From the NCBI GenBank assembly GCA_002794775.1, contig NBAY01000091.1, forward strand, positions 1 to 64,000: a stretch of 64,000 nucleotides of DNA, given 5' to 3'. The DNA comes from Porodaedalea pini. Taxonomy: Eukaryota; Basidiomycota; Agaricomycetes; Hymenochaetales; Hymenochaetaceae. The number at the start of each line of letters is the position of its first letter. Within the stretch, counting starts at the first letter, position 1. The notes under the pieces are model-generated. The model ran no database searches. It worked only from the letters and a program-made list of their open reading frames with translations, and was not told where the DNA came from. Shown here one piece after another: positions 12,960 through 24,023 of the stretch. The translations under genes were made by a program, and so were the position numbers.

Positions 12960-13545
12960 TTTATTATCTCCTGGAGATTATACCTTCTTCACCCGCACAT
13001 TGTAGAGGACTATGCTTCGGCATGATTTGGATCATGATTACTGCGCTCAAGCTGTTGGGATCTATGAACGTCTTTGGATATTTTTTTACTATGTATTCTA
13101 TCTGTCTTTGTCGAGAGTGATGAACCTTTGTATTTTGCCAACATCCGTAGGGTCTTTGTGTTGTGAAACGGGATCATCGATGTTGTAACCTAAGACATAG
13201 GATTTGTCCTGCATTTCATGGTTGATGAATTTAGAAAGTGCGAGGCCAAAGACAATATTTTGGATTTATGCAGTGTTTTCTAATAATGAGAGTTGACATA
13301 ATCAAGATTACCGTTTGCAATGCGGTCACCGCCTTGAACGGATATGCCGCAGGTTTCATCGCATTCACTTTGCGCAGCGCTCCCATTCCCGACCTCGACC
13401 GACTTTGCTCTTTACTTATCACCACCACATCCTCCTCTTCCATCTCTCACCATCCACTTCCAGTTCTCATTTCTTCATCTTGCACCGTAGCAACTATATA
13501 TACGTGCAAGTGCAACTTCACAAGCACACTATACGTTAATTCGGC
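12960..13545. other. Intergenic region
   Basis: These 586 bp hold the 3' flank of the SH3 gene and then a CT-rich, TATA-containing (ctatatata near 13492) promoter-like stretch. I see no gene. Confidence 0.4.
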
Positions 13546-13668
13546 ATGGCGGTCATGGACTATATCCAGACTACCTTCGAGAAGGTGTTAAGGCCGAAGA
13601 GGGCACCAGTCAGAAGCGGAAGAGGAAAGGGAATAGGAAACATGGGTGTAGCCGAATTTGAAGACGAA
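13546..13668 (+). other. Possible first coding exon of the MARVEL gene, or a separate small ORF
   Basis: An ATG in good context (cggcATGGCG), about 50 bp after a TATA-like tract, opens 41 codons (MAVMDYIQTTFEKVLRPKRA..., basic then acidic). The stretch ends at a fair donor (gtgcgtatg at 13669) in phase 0, which matches the phase of the exon at 14273. Joining the two needs an unusually long 604-nt intron, so a leader gene or a mis-call is possible. Confidence 0.3.
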
Positions 13669-14272
13669 GTGCGTATGCGTATACTCCCTGTCCTATTCTC
13701 TTGTTCTCCGCTTTCCGTGTGAGACATATCATTGGAATGGGCTAAATCATTCCGAGATGCCTTTTTGCTGGTTTGCACAAAGCTTCTGATGATAATGACC
13801 GTGGGCCCGAGTCGCCCTGTGCCGCAGCAGGCCAGACAGCCTTGCCTTAACTGGCGATGCACTGGTTGACTTTGTGAAAGTCGCGTCGCGTCAAGTTTGT
13901 TGTTACCCCTCTCGTTTATTTTTCGCGTCTTCGACGTCAACTCGATCCCCTCGCCTTAGTGCGATCCTGTATGCATGAGTGCGACGGCTTCGACGCCGTC
14001 GCCCTCCCCGTACGTGTTGGCTGTGACTGCGCTTGCGACAATCGCGTCACGGACTGTTGCGAGCGCAGGGGACGTGACCTCCGCGACATCTGCGTCTGCG
14101 TCTGCTAGCGCGTCGAGTTCACCGGTCACTGATGCGGATACCGGAGACGGGGCTCTTGCGGCCCTTTTGATCGTGCCTTTGGTGTTCGTTTTGTGGTTAT
14201 GGGTTGCGTGATTTTTGTTTTCTGTGGAATTGTTTCTCGTGAGCATGGTATTTATCCTTTGGCCCGTTATAG

Positions 14273-15506
14273 ATGATCGTCTCGAAACCTACAATCATAT
14301 TGCATTCGTCACAAGCTTTCCTCAACTTCCTCGCGATGTGCTGCTTTGCAAGCGTCGCGAGCTTTCAGGCCAAATGGGGTGTTGGACCTTGTGTGTTTCT
14401 CGAATTGCTTTGAAGTGCATAGTACTCATGCTATGCATATACTAGCTGGTCTTTCTGGTTTTGCACTCTTCGTTTCCATCGCGGGCATCCTTCTTCCGTT
14501 GTTCATGCTTCTCGTGCCCGTCATCGACGTCAAGTACAGCAAGCTCACCCGTTTAGCACGTGCCCTCACGGAGATGCGTGTCGCATTCATTCTGTCAGCA
14601 ACTGGAACTGGCTTCAGTCTACTCATTGCGTACGTCTCTCCCTCTATATGCGAGTCTACATGCTCTAGAACGAGTCTGTTAATTTCTATTTATCATCGTT
14701 TTATTAGTTTCATTGTTACAATCTCGGCATGGACCGAGGCTGGGTGCAAGAACCCGGACAGTGACCCTAATGCTAGCAAAGGGGATGACTTTAAAAACGG
14801 TTTAAGTGGATGGTGTGCGACGAAGAAAGCTGCTGCTATATTTTTCTGGCTTGCTTTTGGTAAGGCAATTCCTGAATCCTATGTGATCCAAATTAACGAT
14901 TTTTGCGCAGGGTTCTGGTGCGGAACCCTTACTCTCAACATCATGAACTGGCGCAGCGGAAAGTCGCATGGTCCGCGTGATCCTCCTTTCAATCCTCCGG
15001 TGGGAAGTGAGGCCGGCGTGTACGATGAACTCGAAGAAGAGGATGAGGAGTCAACTTATGGGCGAGTCCCACCTCTCCGCGAAAACTCCAATAGTGCTGG
15101 TTCGCCATTCTCTGACAATGCAGCCGCGAACCGGACATCGCAAGCATCCTCGTATGTTCTTCCCCCCGTCAGCGGCGTCGGCAACCTTGGTTCTCCAGGT
15201 GCTGCTCCGGCGACAGGCGCAATCCCGGCCTCCCGTCCTTCCATGGATGCTTACGGCGCGTTCTCGGATCCCGCGCCTTCTGGGTATGGCGGTGCCCCCC
15301 CAGTACAGCAGTCGACGTTTAGTACCGCCAGCGGTCTTTCCTCCGCGGCCGGAGGTGGCGTCAGTCGAACGATGCAATATGCAGACCCATATGCTGCCGT
15401 CAGAGCGTCCATTGCTGGCGGACCCTCGAGTTACTCGGGCTCAACCTCGCCTGTACGAACATCTCAAGGCCCACCCAGCTATACGGAATACACCGGATAT
15501 CGATAG
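14273..15506 (+). CDS. MARVEL-like four-helix membrane protein
   Basis: Exons 14273-14390, 14446-14629, 14708-14859 and 14911-15506 give 349 residues. Four hydrophobic segments are visible: LNFLAMCCFASVASF, GFALFVSIAGILLPLFMLL, a span ending GTGFSLLIAFIVTI, and AAAIFFWLAFGFWCGTLTL. A long cytosolic tail rich in Ser, Pro, Gly and Tyr ends in PSYTEYTGYR. Fungal proteins of this shape sit in the plasma membrane or vesicles; the exact role is unknown. The start at 14273 directly follows an acceptor (ttatag), so it could instead be an internal exon continuing from 13546-13668, giving 390 residues. Confidence 0.7.
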
Positions 15507-15991
15507 GTGGCTGTTAATTATGGCTTATGAATAATGGATATGTATGTGTAACATATTCATATTGACGGACTTGTAGCATGACCTCCTGTTTTGCTTCTTA
15601 TTTCATCGTTTCCAACTATTATCTTTGCTTTAGTTCTCTTAAAACATGGCCCAACGCTCATGGGTGAATGATACATGTGTGCTATTTTATTACGGCTGTG
15701 CCTCTCTTGAGACTTCCGTACAGTATGTTTACCTTCGACTTCGTTCTTTGTATACTAAAGCAATGGATGGCTCTCTGTCTTATTTGCGGAAGAGGGACGC
15801 TTCAATGAAGCAAGCTTTCGATGCGTGCTAAATTCGGCGCGCGTGAGTCGTACGCGTGTCGATCGTCTGAATCCGACGCACAGTCGGTCCTTCAGACTCT
15901 TCCTGCTGCCGCCTGCCAGTTCCAACCGAACAGCCTAAATTTGGCTTGACCGAACTGACTCTTCAAGGGCAAATAGTACTTGCTTCTTGCC
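15507..15991. other. Intergenic region
   Basis: These 485 bp lie between the membrane protein gene and VPS34. The only ORF (60 codons near 15646) has no recognisable features. Confidence 0.4.
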
Positions 15992-18900
15992 ATGGATAAA
16001 GACAATCCAGACTTCACGTTCGCAAAGTCTAGTTCTCTCAAGCTTCCTGTCACCTTTCGCATGTAAGGGTCTCGTCCTTTAGGTCGCTCTTTACTGACAT
16101 GAATCCCCAGCTCACAGTTTGAAGGAAACCGGAAACCGAGGCCATTTACAGACATTATCGATAATCCGGACCTCCAGTTTGCGGGTGTGCAATCTCCGTA
16201 CGTCCTTGGTCTTGTCTATCTACGGAGAAACTGTCGTCTGAGTGCGCTTCATGCAGGACGTTCTCAGATCTCTACGTGACTTGCCAACTTATCGCGGACA
16301 ACAAACCCTTGACAATTGCGTATCGGACGGCGTTTAAGGCGTTCAAAAGTAGCTATACGTAAGCTCCTACTTGCTCAGGGTTACGGCACGCGCTGTAAAG
16401 TATGTGCCATAGGTGGAATGAATGGATCACGCTGCCCATCCGATATTGTGATCTTCCATTAAGCTCTCAGATAACATTCACTATATGGGATATTGAGGGT
16501 CCTCGCTCAGCTGCGCCTGTGGGTGGTTCGACGTTCCGCCTGTTTGGCAAAAAAGGGTGCGTGTTATGTGTTTCTGGACGTTGCGTGCATTGATGTTACT
16601 TTCTGTAGGACGTTGAGGCGGGGCAAGCATAGACTATTCCTTTGGCCGGGAGTCGAAGCAGATGGGTCTGTCGATACAAAGACGCCAAGTAAAACGGAAA
16701 TCAAGGACGAAATGGGGCGGCTGGAGAAGGTAATAACTTGAAGACTGCCTTGCGCCAGATGCGGCGAGACTGATGACATCTCGTTCTAGCTTGTAAAGAA
16801 ATACGAACGCGGGGATCTACAAAAAGAGGACTGGCTGGACAAACTTGCCTTCCGAAAAATGGAAGAGATTCATGCTGTGAGTGATGCTTTTATGTACTAT
16901 ATGCAATTCCCTGACGCGTTTCCTAGGCAGAGGCTAAGAAGTCCAAGAATTTCTTCTTATATGTCGATCTCCCTCGTTTTGACTTCCCTGTTGTCTTTGC
17001 TGAACCCGTACGTCATCAACCCAGTCTAGCAAAAAGTCTTTACTAAAGCGAAAGGAAATAGGAGCCATCTAATTTGCCCACAATCATGCCGTCGTCTTCC
17101 TCGGCGCAAGGGACAACCACTGTCAGCTCGGGATCGCTTCTTTCGGATGCCTCTCTTTGGCAGATTGTTGATCCTGAGGTCGCGCGTGAAAACCCTGTCG
17201 AGGACAAACATCGTCGTCTCATCCGAAGCCATCGTAGCGGCGCACTGGACCGAGAGTTGAAACCGAATGCTAAGGATCGAGACGAACTTGGAGTATGTCT
17301 TAATTGATGATCTTTAACATTGCATTTTAACTCCCTTTGTGTATAAGGTCATTCTAAACTATGCCCCGACCCAACCGTTAACATCAGAAGAGAAGGATCT
17401 CGTCTGGAAGTTCCGCTTTTATCTGACACGTGATAAACGCGGGTTGACCAAGTTCCTCAAGTCCGTGACCTGGCGCGATCCTAGTGAAGTGAAGCAAGCT
17501 GTAGAGGTGTTGCTACCCCAGTGGACAGATGTTGAAGTCGACGATGCGCTTGAGCTTTTGGGCCCTGGAACTGTCGATAGCCGTGTGCGCAACTTCGCAG
17601 TCAAACAGCTTTCCAAGGCAGATGATGATGTACGTCCATATCCTGAATTCTCCTCTGCTGCAGTTGGTTGACCGTATCTTCATTTGCAGGAGCTGCTTCT
17701 TTATCTAGTACAATTACTTCAGGCCTTGAAATTTGAAAGCTCTGCGAGCGACCAGCGGTCGATGCGATTAAGCACGAATGCCATTTCGCACGAGGACAGT
17801 GGTTTAGCGGACTTCCTCATCGAACGATCCGTTCGTAATCCCGTGCTAGGAAACCGATTCCACTGGTACCTCATGGTGGAGGTAGCACTAGAGAACAAGC
17901 AAGTCGCAAAGGTCTATGGCAAGGTCTGGTATAAGTATATGGAAAAGATTAAGAAAGTAAGCCCTTTCTCGTGCATCTACGCTACTTCCTTTGGTTGACA
18001 CTATCATACAGTCTGAGGATGGCCCGGAGCGGACGGATGTGTTGCGCCGGCAAGGCGAACTCATCGCTACGCTGGCTAAACGATCTAAGGATTTCAAGGC
18101 TTCGAAGGATCAACGGCCAAAGAAGACCGAGCGCCTACGGGCTTTCATTGCTGACTCGAAGAACGGGCTTGCGAACATCGCCCCTTTACCACTACCTCTA
18201 AACGCAGCCATACAGGTCACTGGCATAGTCGCGGAGAAGACTTCTGTCTTCAAGTCCAGCCTGTCTCCCATGTTGCTTTACTTCTCCTGCACAGATGGCA
18301 GCGAATATCCGTTGATTTTCAAGGATGGCGATGATATGCGACAGGATCAGCTCGTAATCCAACTCTTCACGCTCATGGATCGTCTGCTGCGCAAGGAGAA
18401 CTTGGACTTGAAACTAAGCCCGTATGCTGTCCTCGCCACGAGTCCGTCCCAGGGGATGGCGCAGTTCATCCCCAGCATGACTATAGCGGCTATTGTCAGC
18501 GAGTATAACGGATCACTTCTCAACTATCTAAGGGCACACCATCCAGATGAAGGAAGTGTCGGGACGTTTGGGGTCAAGAAATCAGTTCTGGACACTTTCG
18601 TCCGAAGCTGCGGTGAGAAAGACGATTTTAGCACGGTATATAAACTGATTTCTGCGCACAGCTGGCTATTCGGTTATGACCTATATTCTCGGAGTAGGGG
18701 ATAGACATCTGGAAAACTTGTTATTAGCGCCAGATGGTAAGATCAAGGTTTATATTTGACGGCCCGTTTACTCACTCGCGAAATTTATCATTCAGGACAC
18801 TTCTTTCATGGTATGCTGCTAATTCGCTGTCTCTCTTCGCTATTTGACTTCGTTCCATAGTTGATTTTGGATATATCCTTGGTCATGACCCTAAGCCTTA

Positions 18901-19234
18901 CCCACCTCCGGTCAAGGTTTGTCCAGAGATGATCGAGGCCATGGGCGGGACGCACTCATCGGAGTTCGCGCGCTTTCAAAATCTCTGCTTTGTTGCATAC
19001 ACAATTCTCAGAAAAAGCGCAAACCTGATCCTCAATTTGGTATCCCTGATGGGCGAAGCCAACATACCTCATGTTAACTATCGCGATGTTCACGAACAGC
19101 TTCAGGAGAAGTTCCAGCTACACCTCTCAGAAGAAGACGCGATCAAGGAGCTCGAGAAGCAGCTTCGCGGCAGTTCCACATATCACAACTTCCTTGACAG
19201 GATGCACGGAGTCGCTCAGTACTGGCGCTATTAG
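15992..19234 (+). CDS. VPS34: Phosphatidylinositol 3-kinase VPS34
   Basis: Fourteen exons (15992-16062, 16111-16197, 16257-16358, 16413-16556, 16609-16729, 16790-16876, 16927-17007, 17062-17292, 17348-17629, 17690-17956, 18012-18612, 18662-18736, 18796-18810, 18861-19234) give 845 residues, normal for class III PI3K. The N-terminal C2 domain has [16 protein letters not shown] and [15 protein letters not shown]. The helical PIK domain follows, with [16 protein letters not shown] and [11 protein letters not shown]. The kinase domain has the K-containing [16 protein letters not shown], the catalytic loop [11 protein letters not shown] and the activation segment [16 protein letters not shown]. 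It ends in YWRY, as the family does. VPS34 makes PI3P on endosomes and autophagosome precursors with VPS15 and Beclin/Atg6. Exon 13 is a 15-nt micro-exon coding part of the loop just before DFG. Confidence 0.95.
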
Positions 19235-19425
19235 ATGGCTCCACCGTGACAAACGAACTATTTCTGGCAATGAACATGTGTACCAAGTAGAACTGCGCAA
19301 TTCCCTATATCGTCATAATGTATTTTGTAGCATTCAATATCCGGCCTACTGCCTATGTGTTGCCCTGGAGAACTTTGATAATTCTCCTCTCAAGCTCTTC
19401 GATAACAGGTCTAGAAGAGTTCAGA

Positions 19426-21962
19426 CTAGTCATGAAAATACGCGACATCGCCAAGTGTCCTGAAATGAACTCCAAAAGAGTCACCATGCTGAGGTAACTT
19501 GATGGATTGTAGATAGTCCTGCGCGAGCTGGGAACGATATCCTGTCATAGAAAGGTGAATATATCAGTATATGAAATAGCAGACGCAACGTGACACACCT
19601 TCATTCGTACCGCGGAGCTTGATCGCGAGGACTGTGCCCATAGTCATGACTGAATCCACCGCCTGCAAGTGCGAAACCTCCATCACAAACTCCGGACTCC
19701 ACAAGCTCCACATTGCAGGAGATAATGAGATCTCTGAAGAGGTCTTTTGCCAGCTGTCTTGCATTGTGGCCCATGTGTTCGATGCTGCGAGTTTTTCCAT
19801 CAAGGCGAGTGATTCATTGGCAACCTCGCACCCAACAGCGTGTGCGGTATAGCTATGTCCGTGACTTAGGGCTTGAGACTTAGCTTCACCCCAAAAGGCT
19901 TCGAATATCGATGAAGAAGCAAGAGTAACAGCTAGAGGGACAAGGCCGCCCGTGAGAGTTTTCGCGTACACAGCAATGTCCGGTGAGACGCCTAGAGTGG
20001 TGATACAGCTCTGTGAACCCAAACGATACATGCCGGCAAACACTTCATCGAAGATGACGGGAAGTCCACGCCAAGCGCCATCCTGGCTCACTGGCTCGCT
20101 GTCCCTCACGACATCTACAAGGATGCGCTGAAACAGCGGATCGACGAAGATCATTCCACCTGCACCCATGACGAGTGGCTCCAAGACTAGGGCAGCAAGT
20201 CGGGGACATTGCTTTGTGTTTTTGAGTCTATGAAGCGCCTCCGTGATAAACTGACGGTACAGAACGGCTAGCTCCGTGTTGAGTCTCTTCGGAACGTCGT
20301 ACAGCCAAAGCAAGGATTCGACCTCGATGGCTTTTCCCCCCGAATCCCCTGTTTTCGCGATAGAATCAGGGAGTAGGATAGTCGCCTTCCCGTCTCGCAA
20401 TGCAATGGAAGGTGAATCAAGCCAAAATCCTTTGGCAGAATGCCATTCACAGGTGTAAACACCGTCGCCAGAATAGCATGCATCCATGGCGCCAATCGTG
20501 TCACCGTGATAACTTCCCTTCAACCCTAAGACGCCAAGCTGTTGCTTTTCAACTTGGTCGAGGTCTTCGCCGTGACGGGTGCAGTACGCACGTAAAGCCA
20601 TTTTTAATGCAACCTCCACTGCAGTGGAACCATCGTCTGAATAGAAAACGCGGGAAGCCCATCCAGACCCCGGACCTTTAGGCGACAGCAGGCGTTCCGC
20701 AAACTTGAGCGCAGGGAGGTGTGTAGCCTGAGGGAACATGACATGGCCGTATCGACCTGCTGCGCGAGCAGCGGCGAGAGCTAAGGAAGGGAGACCATGC
20801 CCAAACGCTTGCGTCCACCAAGACGCAGATCCGTCATACAAGGGAGATAATAAATTCGATCTTTTGTCTGTATGACCAGTATAAACGCTGAAGAAGTCCC
20901 CAAAAGCGCTATCGATGACCGTCACGTCTTCTGGTCCTTTTACAAGCCCATGCTGGACAAATGGCCACCAAATCGAGTCCTTTGTGCGAGTAGGCATAGA
21001 ATGCAGCTCGTCGATTCTTTCCGCATGCTTTTTGTCTAGATGATCGCTCACACTCGCCAAGCACTTGTCGCTCAGAAGCCCGGAATAATATGAGTCTGTC
21101 GTTTCAAAATTCACATCTGAGTCATTGCATTTCGACGGCGGCGCAGGAAATGAGGCAACGTGCACGTCCCGCTCGTTGAAATACGCCGTTAAATACTCCC
21201 AGTTCCGGTAGTAATCGTCTCTGAAGAGAAGAATCGAGTCGACAGAGTAGCCTCGCAGAACCAACGACTCATACGACGATATCGTAGAGGAGATTCCGCC
21301 AAGCTTTGAATCTCCAACGAGGATAGTGGGGAATCGCAAAGGACGATAACTGTCAACCTGGCTTATACCACTTAATGAAGGACTATGTACACCTGCCGGA
21401 ATTATATGCTCAGAGTTATCCGCTCTCCATCTGATAAGATATTGCAAGGCTTACCTCCTGCGGTCTCTACATACATATCAATGCTTCCTAAGGCAGGATC
21501 CGCACATTCGCCAACATACGCTGAAATTGACTTATTAACAATTTCATCTGAAGGCTGGCCGTTCTGCTGTTATTAGATAAGACTTAAGACTCTGCCAGAG
21601 GAATCCATTTGAGGACCTTGTACAAATCCTGACCATGCTCTAGGCGAACAGCGAGATGAGGACTGACAGGCTCCTTGAACCGGAAAAGACAGTCCTGCTG
21701 AACGCTGTGTCCAAACCGATAACTAAAGCGTTTCACGAATCTGCGCATCCGTTTGTTAATTCATAGGAAACTCTCGTGGACTGAGGCGTACGCACTCATC
21801 GTCTGCATCCTGGAGGGGACCAGTACTAACAGGTTTGAGGTATCGGACCCGCTTTCCTCGACTGGCTGAGGATAGCACTAGAGCGGTGCTAAGAACAGTC
21901 TTTCCAACGTCTGTGTTTGCTCCGAATATTTGAAGGATTCGGACATTCCTGTATAAATGCAT
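19426..21962 (-). CDS. Bifunctional dethiobiotin synthetase / DAPA aminotransferase (BIO3-BIO1 fusion), 3' end frameshifted
   Basis: Right to left, exons 21962-21796, 21740-21617, 21566-21455, 21392-19599 and 19541-19426 give 770 residues. The N-terminal third is dethiobiotin synthetase (BioD): P-loop GANTDVGKT, KPVSTG, EPVSPH, ETAGGVHSPS. The rest is class III aminotransferase (BioA): WWPFVQHG, YDGSASWWTQAFGHG, GSYHGDTIGAMDA, FDEVFAGMYRLG and AKTLTGG, whose lysine binds PLP. The fusion performs the two steps before biotin synthase and is mitochondrial in fungi. In the last exon the frame reaches TAG at 19428-19426 right after GDVAYF. A single T fewer in the TTTT run (plus-strand 19435-19438) would keep the conserved C-terminus open to 19353. 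This is either a recent frameshift or an assembly error. Start: first ATG ahead of the P-loop. Confidence 0.88.
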
Positions 21963-22086
21963 ACAGGCAGACTGAGTTCGAGATGAAAGCCGCGGTGTCA
22001 AAGTTTGGTCGACGCGATGTGTACATAAGCATCACCTATCTCGTAACAAACCGAGTGGACAAACAGACCCAGCTTCGCACTCTCAT

Positions 22087-22439
22087 ATGGACTCAGACGC
22101 CATCGCCCAATTACAAGGCAAGTCATCTTTGCATATCTACGATGAGCGAGTGAAGTTGACCTTCACATTCGAACCCTTGCAGCAAGAGTGCGCTCTCGTG
22201 ACGAGCACATCCGAGAGTCATGGGTTCGCGCTATGGAGGCCAAGATAGTGCGCGATGAATTGACGAAATGCCAACGAATGGAGGGCGTCAACCATTACGA
22301 AAACTGCAAGTTTTGGTCAGAGAGGTATATCGAGATGTTGCGGGAAAACAAGGTTCGTTAAATAACAGCATTGTTGTGCGGCTTCTGTTCTAACAAGTTT
22401 CGTCTGCAGGTGAAGGGATACAAACAAGTGGACACCTAA
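22087..22439 (+). CDS. Mitochondrial complex I subunit, NDUFB10/PDSW (12-kDa) family
   Basis: Exons 22087-22117, 22183-22352 and 22410-22439 give 76 residues. The core reads RDEHIRESWVRAMEAKIVRD, then CQRMEGVNHYENCKFWSERY and a tail KVKGYKQVDT. The C-x6-8-NHYENC pattern is typical of the fungal 12-kDa intermembrane-space subunit related to NDUFB10. The first intron uses a GC donor (gcaagt); the GT two bases on would bring a stop. It starts 124 bp from the divergent BIO gene. Confidence 0.78.
22118..22182 (+). other. GC-AG intron in the complex I subunit gene
   Basis: The 65-nt intron begins gcaagt and ends cccttgcag. Only the GC donor joins the short first exon to the conserved frame; the GT at 22122 leads to a stop. 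Confidence 0.72.
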
Positions 22440-22678
22440 AGGTTATCGGCTGTGTTCTGCATAGAGCGACTCTAGTACAACATTGGCGACACACTATCAG
22501 ACACTATATAACGCATCATGTGTTGGGACTTGAATTTGCTCCTGGTTTCAACGGCCCTGGCTTGCACGACCTATGTGTTTGGACGAGTAAGAAAGCGTGC
22601 AATTGCAATGTTCTACATGCAACTATTAGATATCGCTACGCCTTTTTTTCTGGGGCAAAACCAGTGCATCCCAGCCCG

Positions 22679-23794
22679 TTACTTACGGCCCTTGCGCCTT
22701 TTGCCTTCCGTTCCGCTCGTCTCTCCGCCGCTCTGTTCATCACCACTGCTGACGACACCGGCCTTCTTCTTGCCAGCCCTCAATTTAAGGTGGTGTTCGG
22801 GAATCCATTCCTCTTCATAACCACCCGCGCCAGAGGCCGTGACCGAACCAACAGGCGAACTGATAGCATTCTTGCCACCAGTTGATACTGCTGACCTACG
22901 CGACCTCTTAGGCTTAGGAACGAAAGTAGTGTATGCCAAATATCCAATGCCGCCGAGGAAAGCCGCTGTTAGTAAATATGTAGTGATACTGCGAGATACG
23001 AAAGTTAGGTCTGTCAGTCTTTATACAAGTATATATGTGACTTACACCTGGTAGTCGAAGAAAGAGAAATCTGGTTCAACGACAGTCACTATGGAGTCGT
23101 AGGCAGTTACACGATAGACTTTGTCCTGAACCAGCAATCAGAAATGATGTGAGGAACGACAAGTGAAAAGCTCACGTCGGCGGAATGGGTTAACCAAATG
23201 TTGAGTCGTACATCTCCCGGCTACACGTGAAGAAGAGAGATCAAAACTTGACCCTGGTAGAGAACGGACAAAGGAGTAGCCAAACCTTGAACCTGTGTTC
23301 ATAGTTAATACGTGCTGAGCTCGGTGTGTAAAATGGCATAATACATACTCGCTATGGAATTGGTATGGCACCTGGAGCTTCGTCCCAGAAATCAGACGAA
23401 GACCATAAGGGAGTGTTGTAGCCTAAAATACGCGTTAACAAAAATTTGACGCACACATATGTAGAGTGAGCCGTACATTCTTTATGAGTATGTCCGACTG
23501 CACGTCATGGAATGAGCCGGCGATAGAAATAAGCGTGACATTGAGCTCCGATTGGTTTTCGACAAGCAAATTGATGCGATTGCGCTCTCCATTCACAATC
23601 TCTTTGTGCGGCGAGCGGACGTCAGTGAAAGGTTTACCAAGAGACGTGGAATGGTACTGACGACCGAACGGGTTGTTTTCCGGGAACGAGGCAGTAACAG
23701 AGATTTCTGGGTCTGTTGCTGTCGCCTCATCGGCTTTAACCAAGGCAGAGAGAGCCAGCAAAGACAGTGCAGACCACGAAAAGAAGGGACGCAT
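22679..23794 (-). CDS. Translocon-associated protein alpha (TRAP-alpha / SSR1-like)
   Basis: Right to left, exons 23794-23477, 23422-23349, 23292-23286, 23220-23176, 23125-23046 and 22988-22679 give 277 residues. A cleavable signal peptide (MRPFFSWSALSLLALSALVKA) is followed by a lumenal domain with GRQYHSTSLGKPF-like strands, NLLVENQSELNVT and YGLRLISGTKLQVPYQFHSE. Next come one transmembrane helix (YLLTAAFLGGIGYLAYTTF) and a basic cytosolic tail ending KGRK. This is the TRAP-alpha layout; the protein sits beside Sec61 and helps ER protein entry (fungal IRC22-like proteins). The third exon is only 7 nt and is needed for phase between HSE and PGDVRLNIW. Confidence 0.85.
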
Positions 23795-24023
23795 GTCGGT
23801 GAGCGGTTAATGCAGGTGCTGCCAGTGCTGGAATGCGTGCCACGTAGAACTAACTCTTCTAAATCGGGAATGTCGATCCCTTGTGTCGACACGCTTTGAG
23901 CCTAGAATTTAAAAATCTCGACAACTCCCGCTCGAGCCTGGGAGAGCTGCTTATAATTGTTGAGCAGGGTCACCTCACAGATCAGGCGCATTCGTATTCG
24001 CACCTTTCCGACTCAGACGTGTG

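Noticed and set aside
13975..14211. 78-codon Ala/Ser/Thr-rich ORF with a hydrophobic C-terminus
   Set aside because: Low-complexity GC-rich sequence with an equally open antisense frame; kept only as a note under the MARVEL gene.
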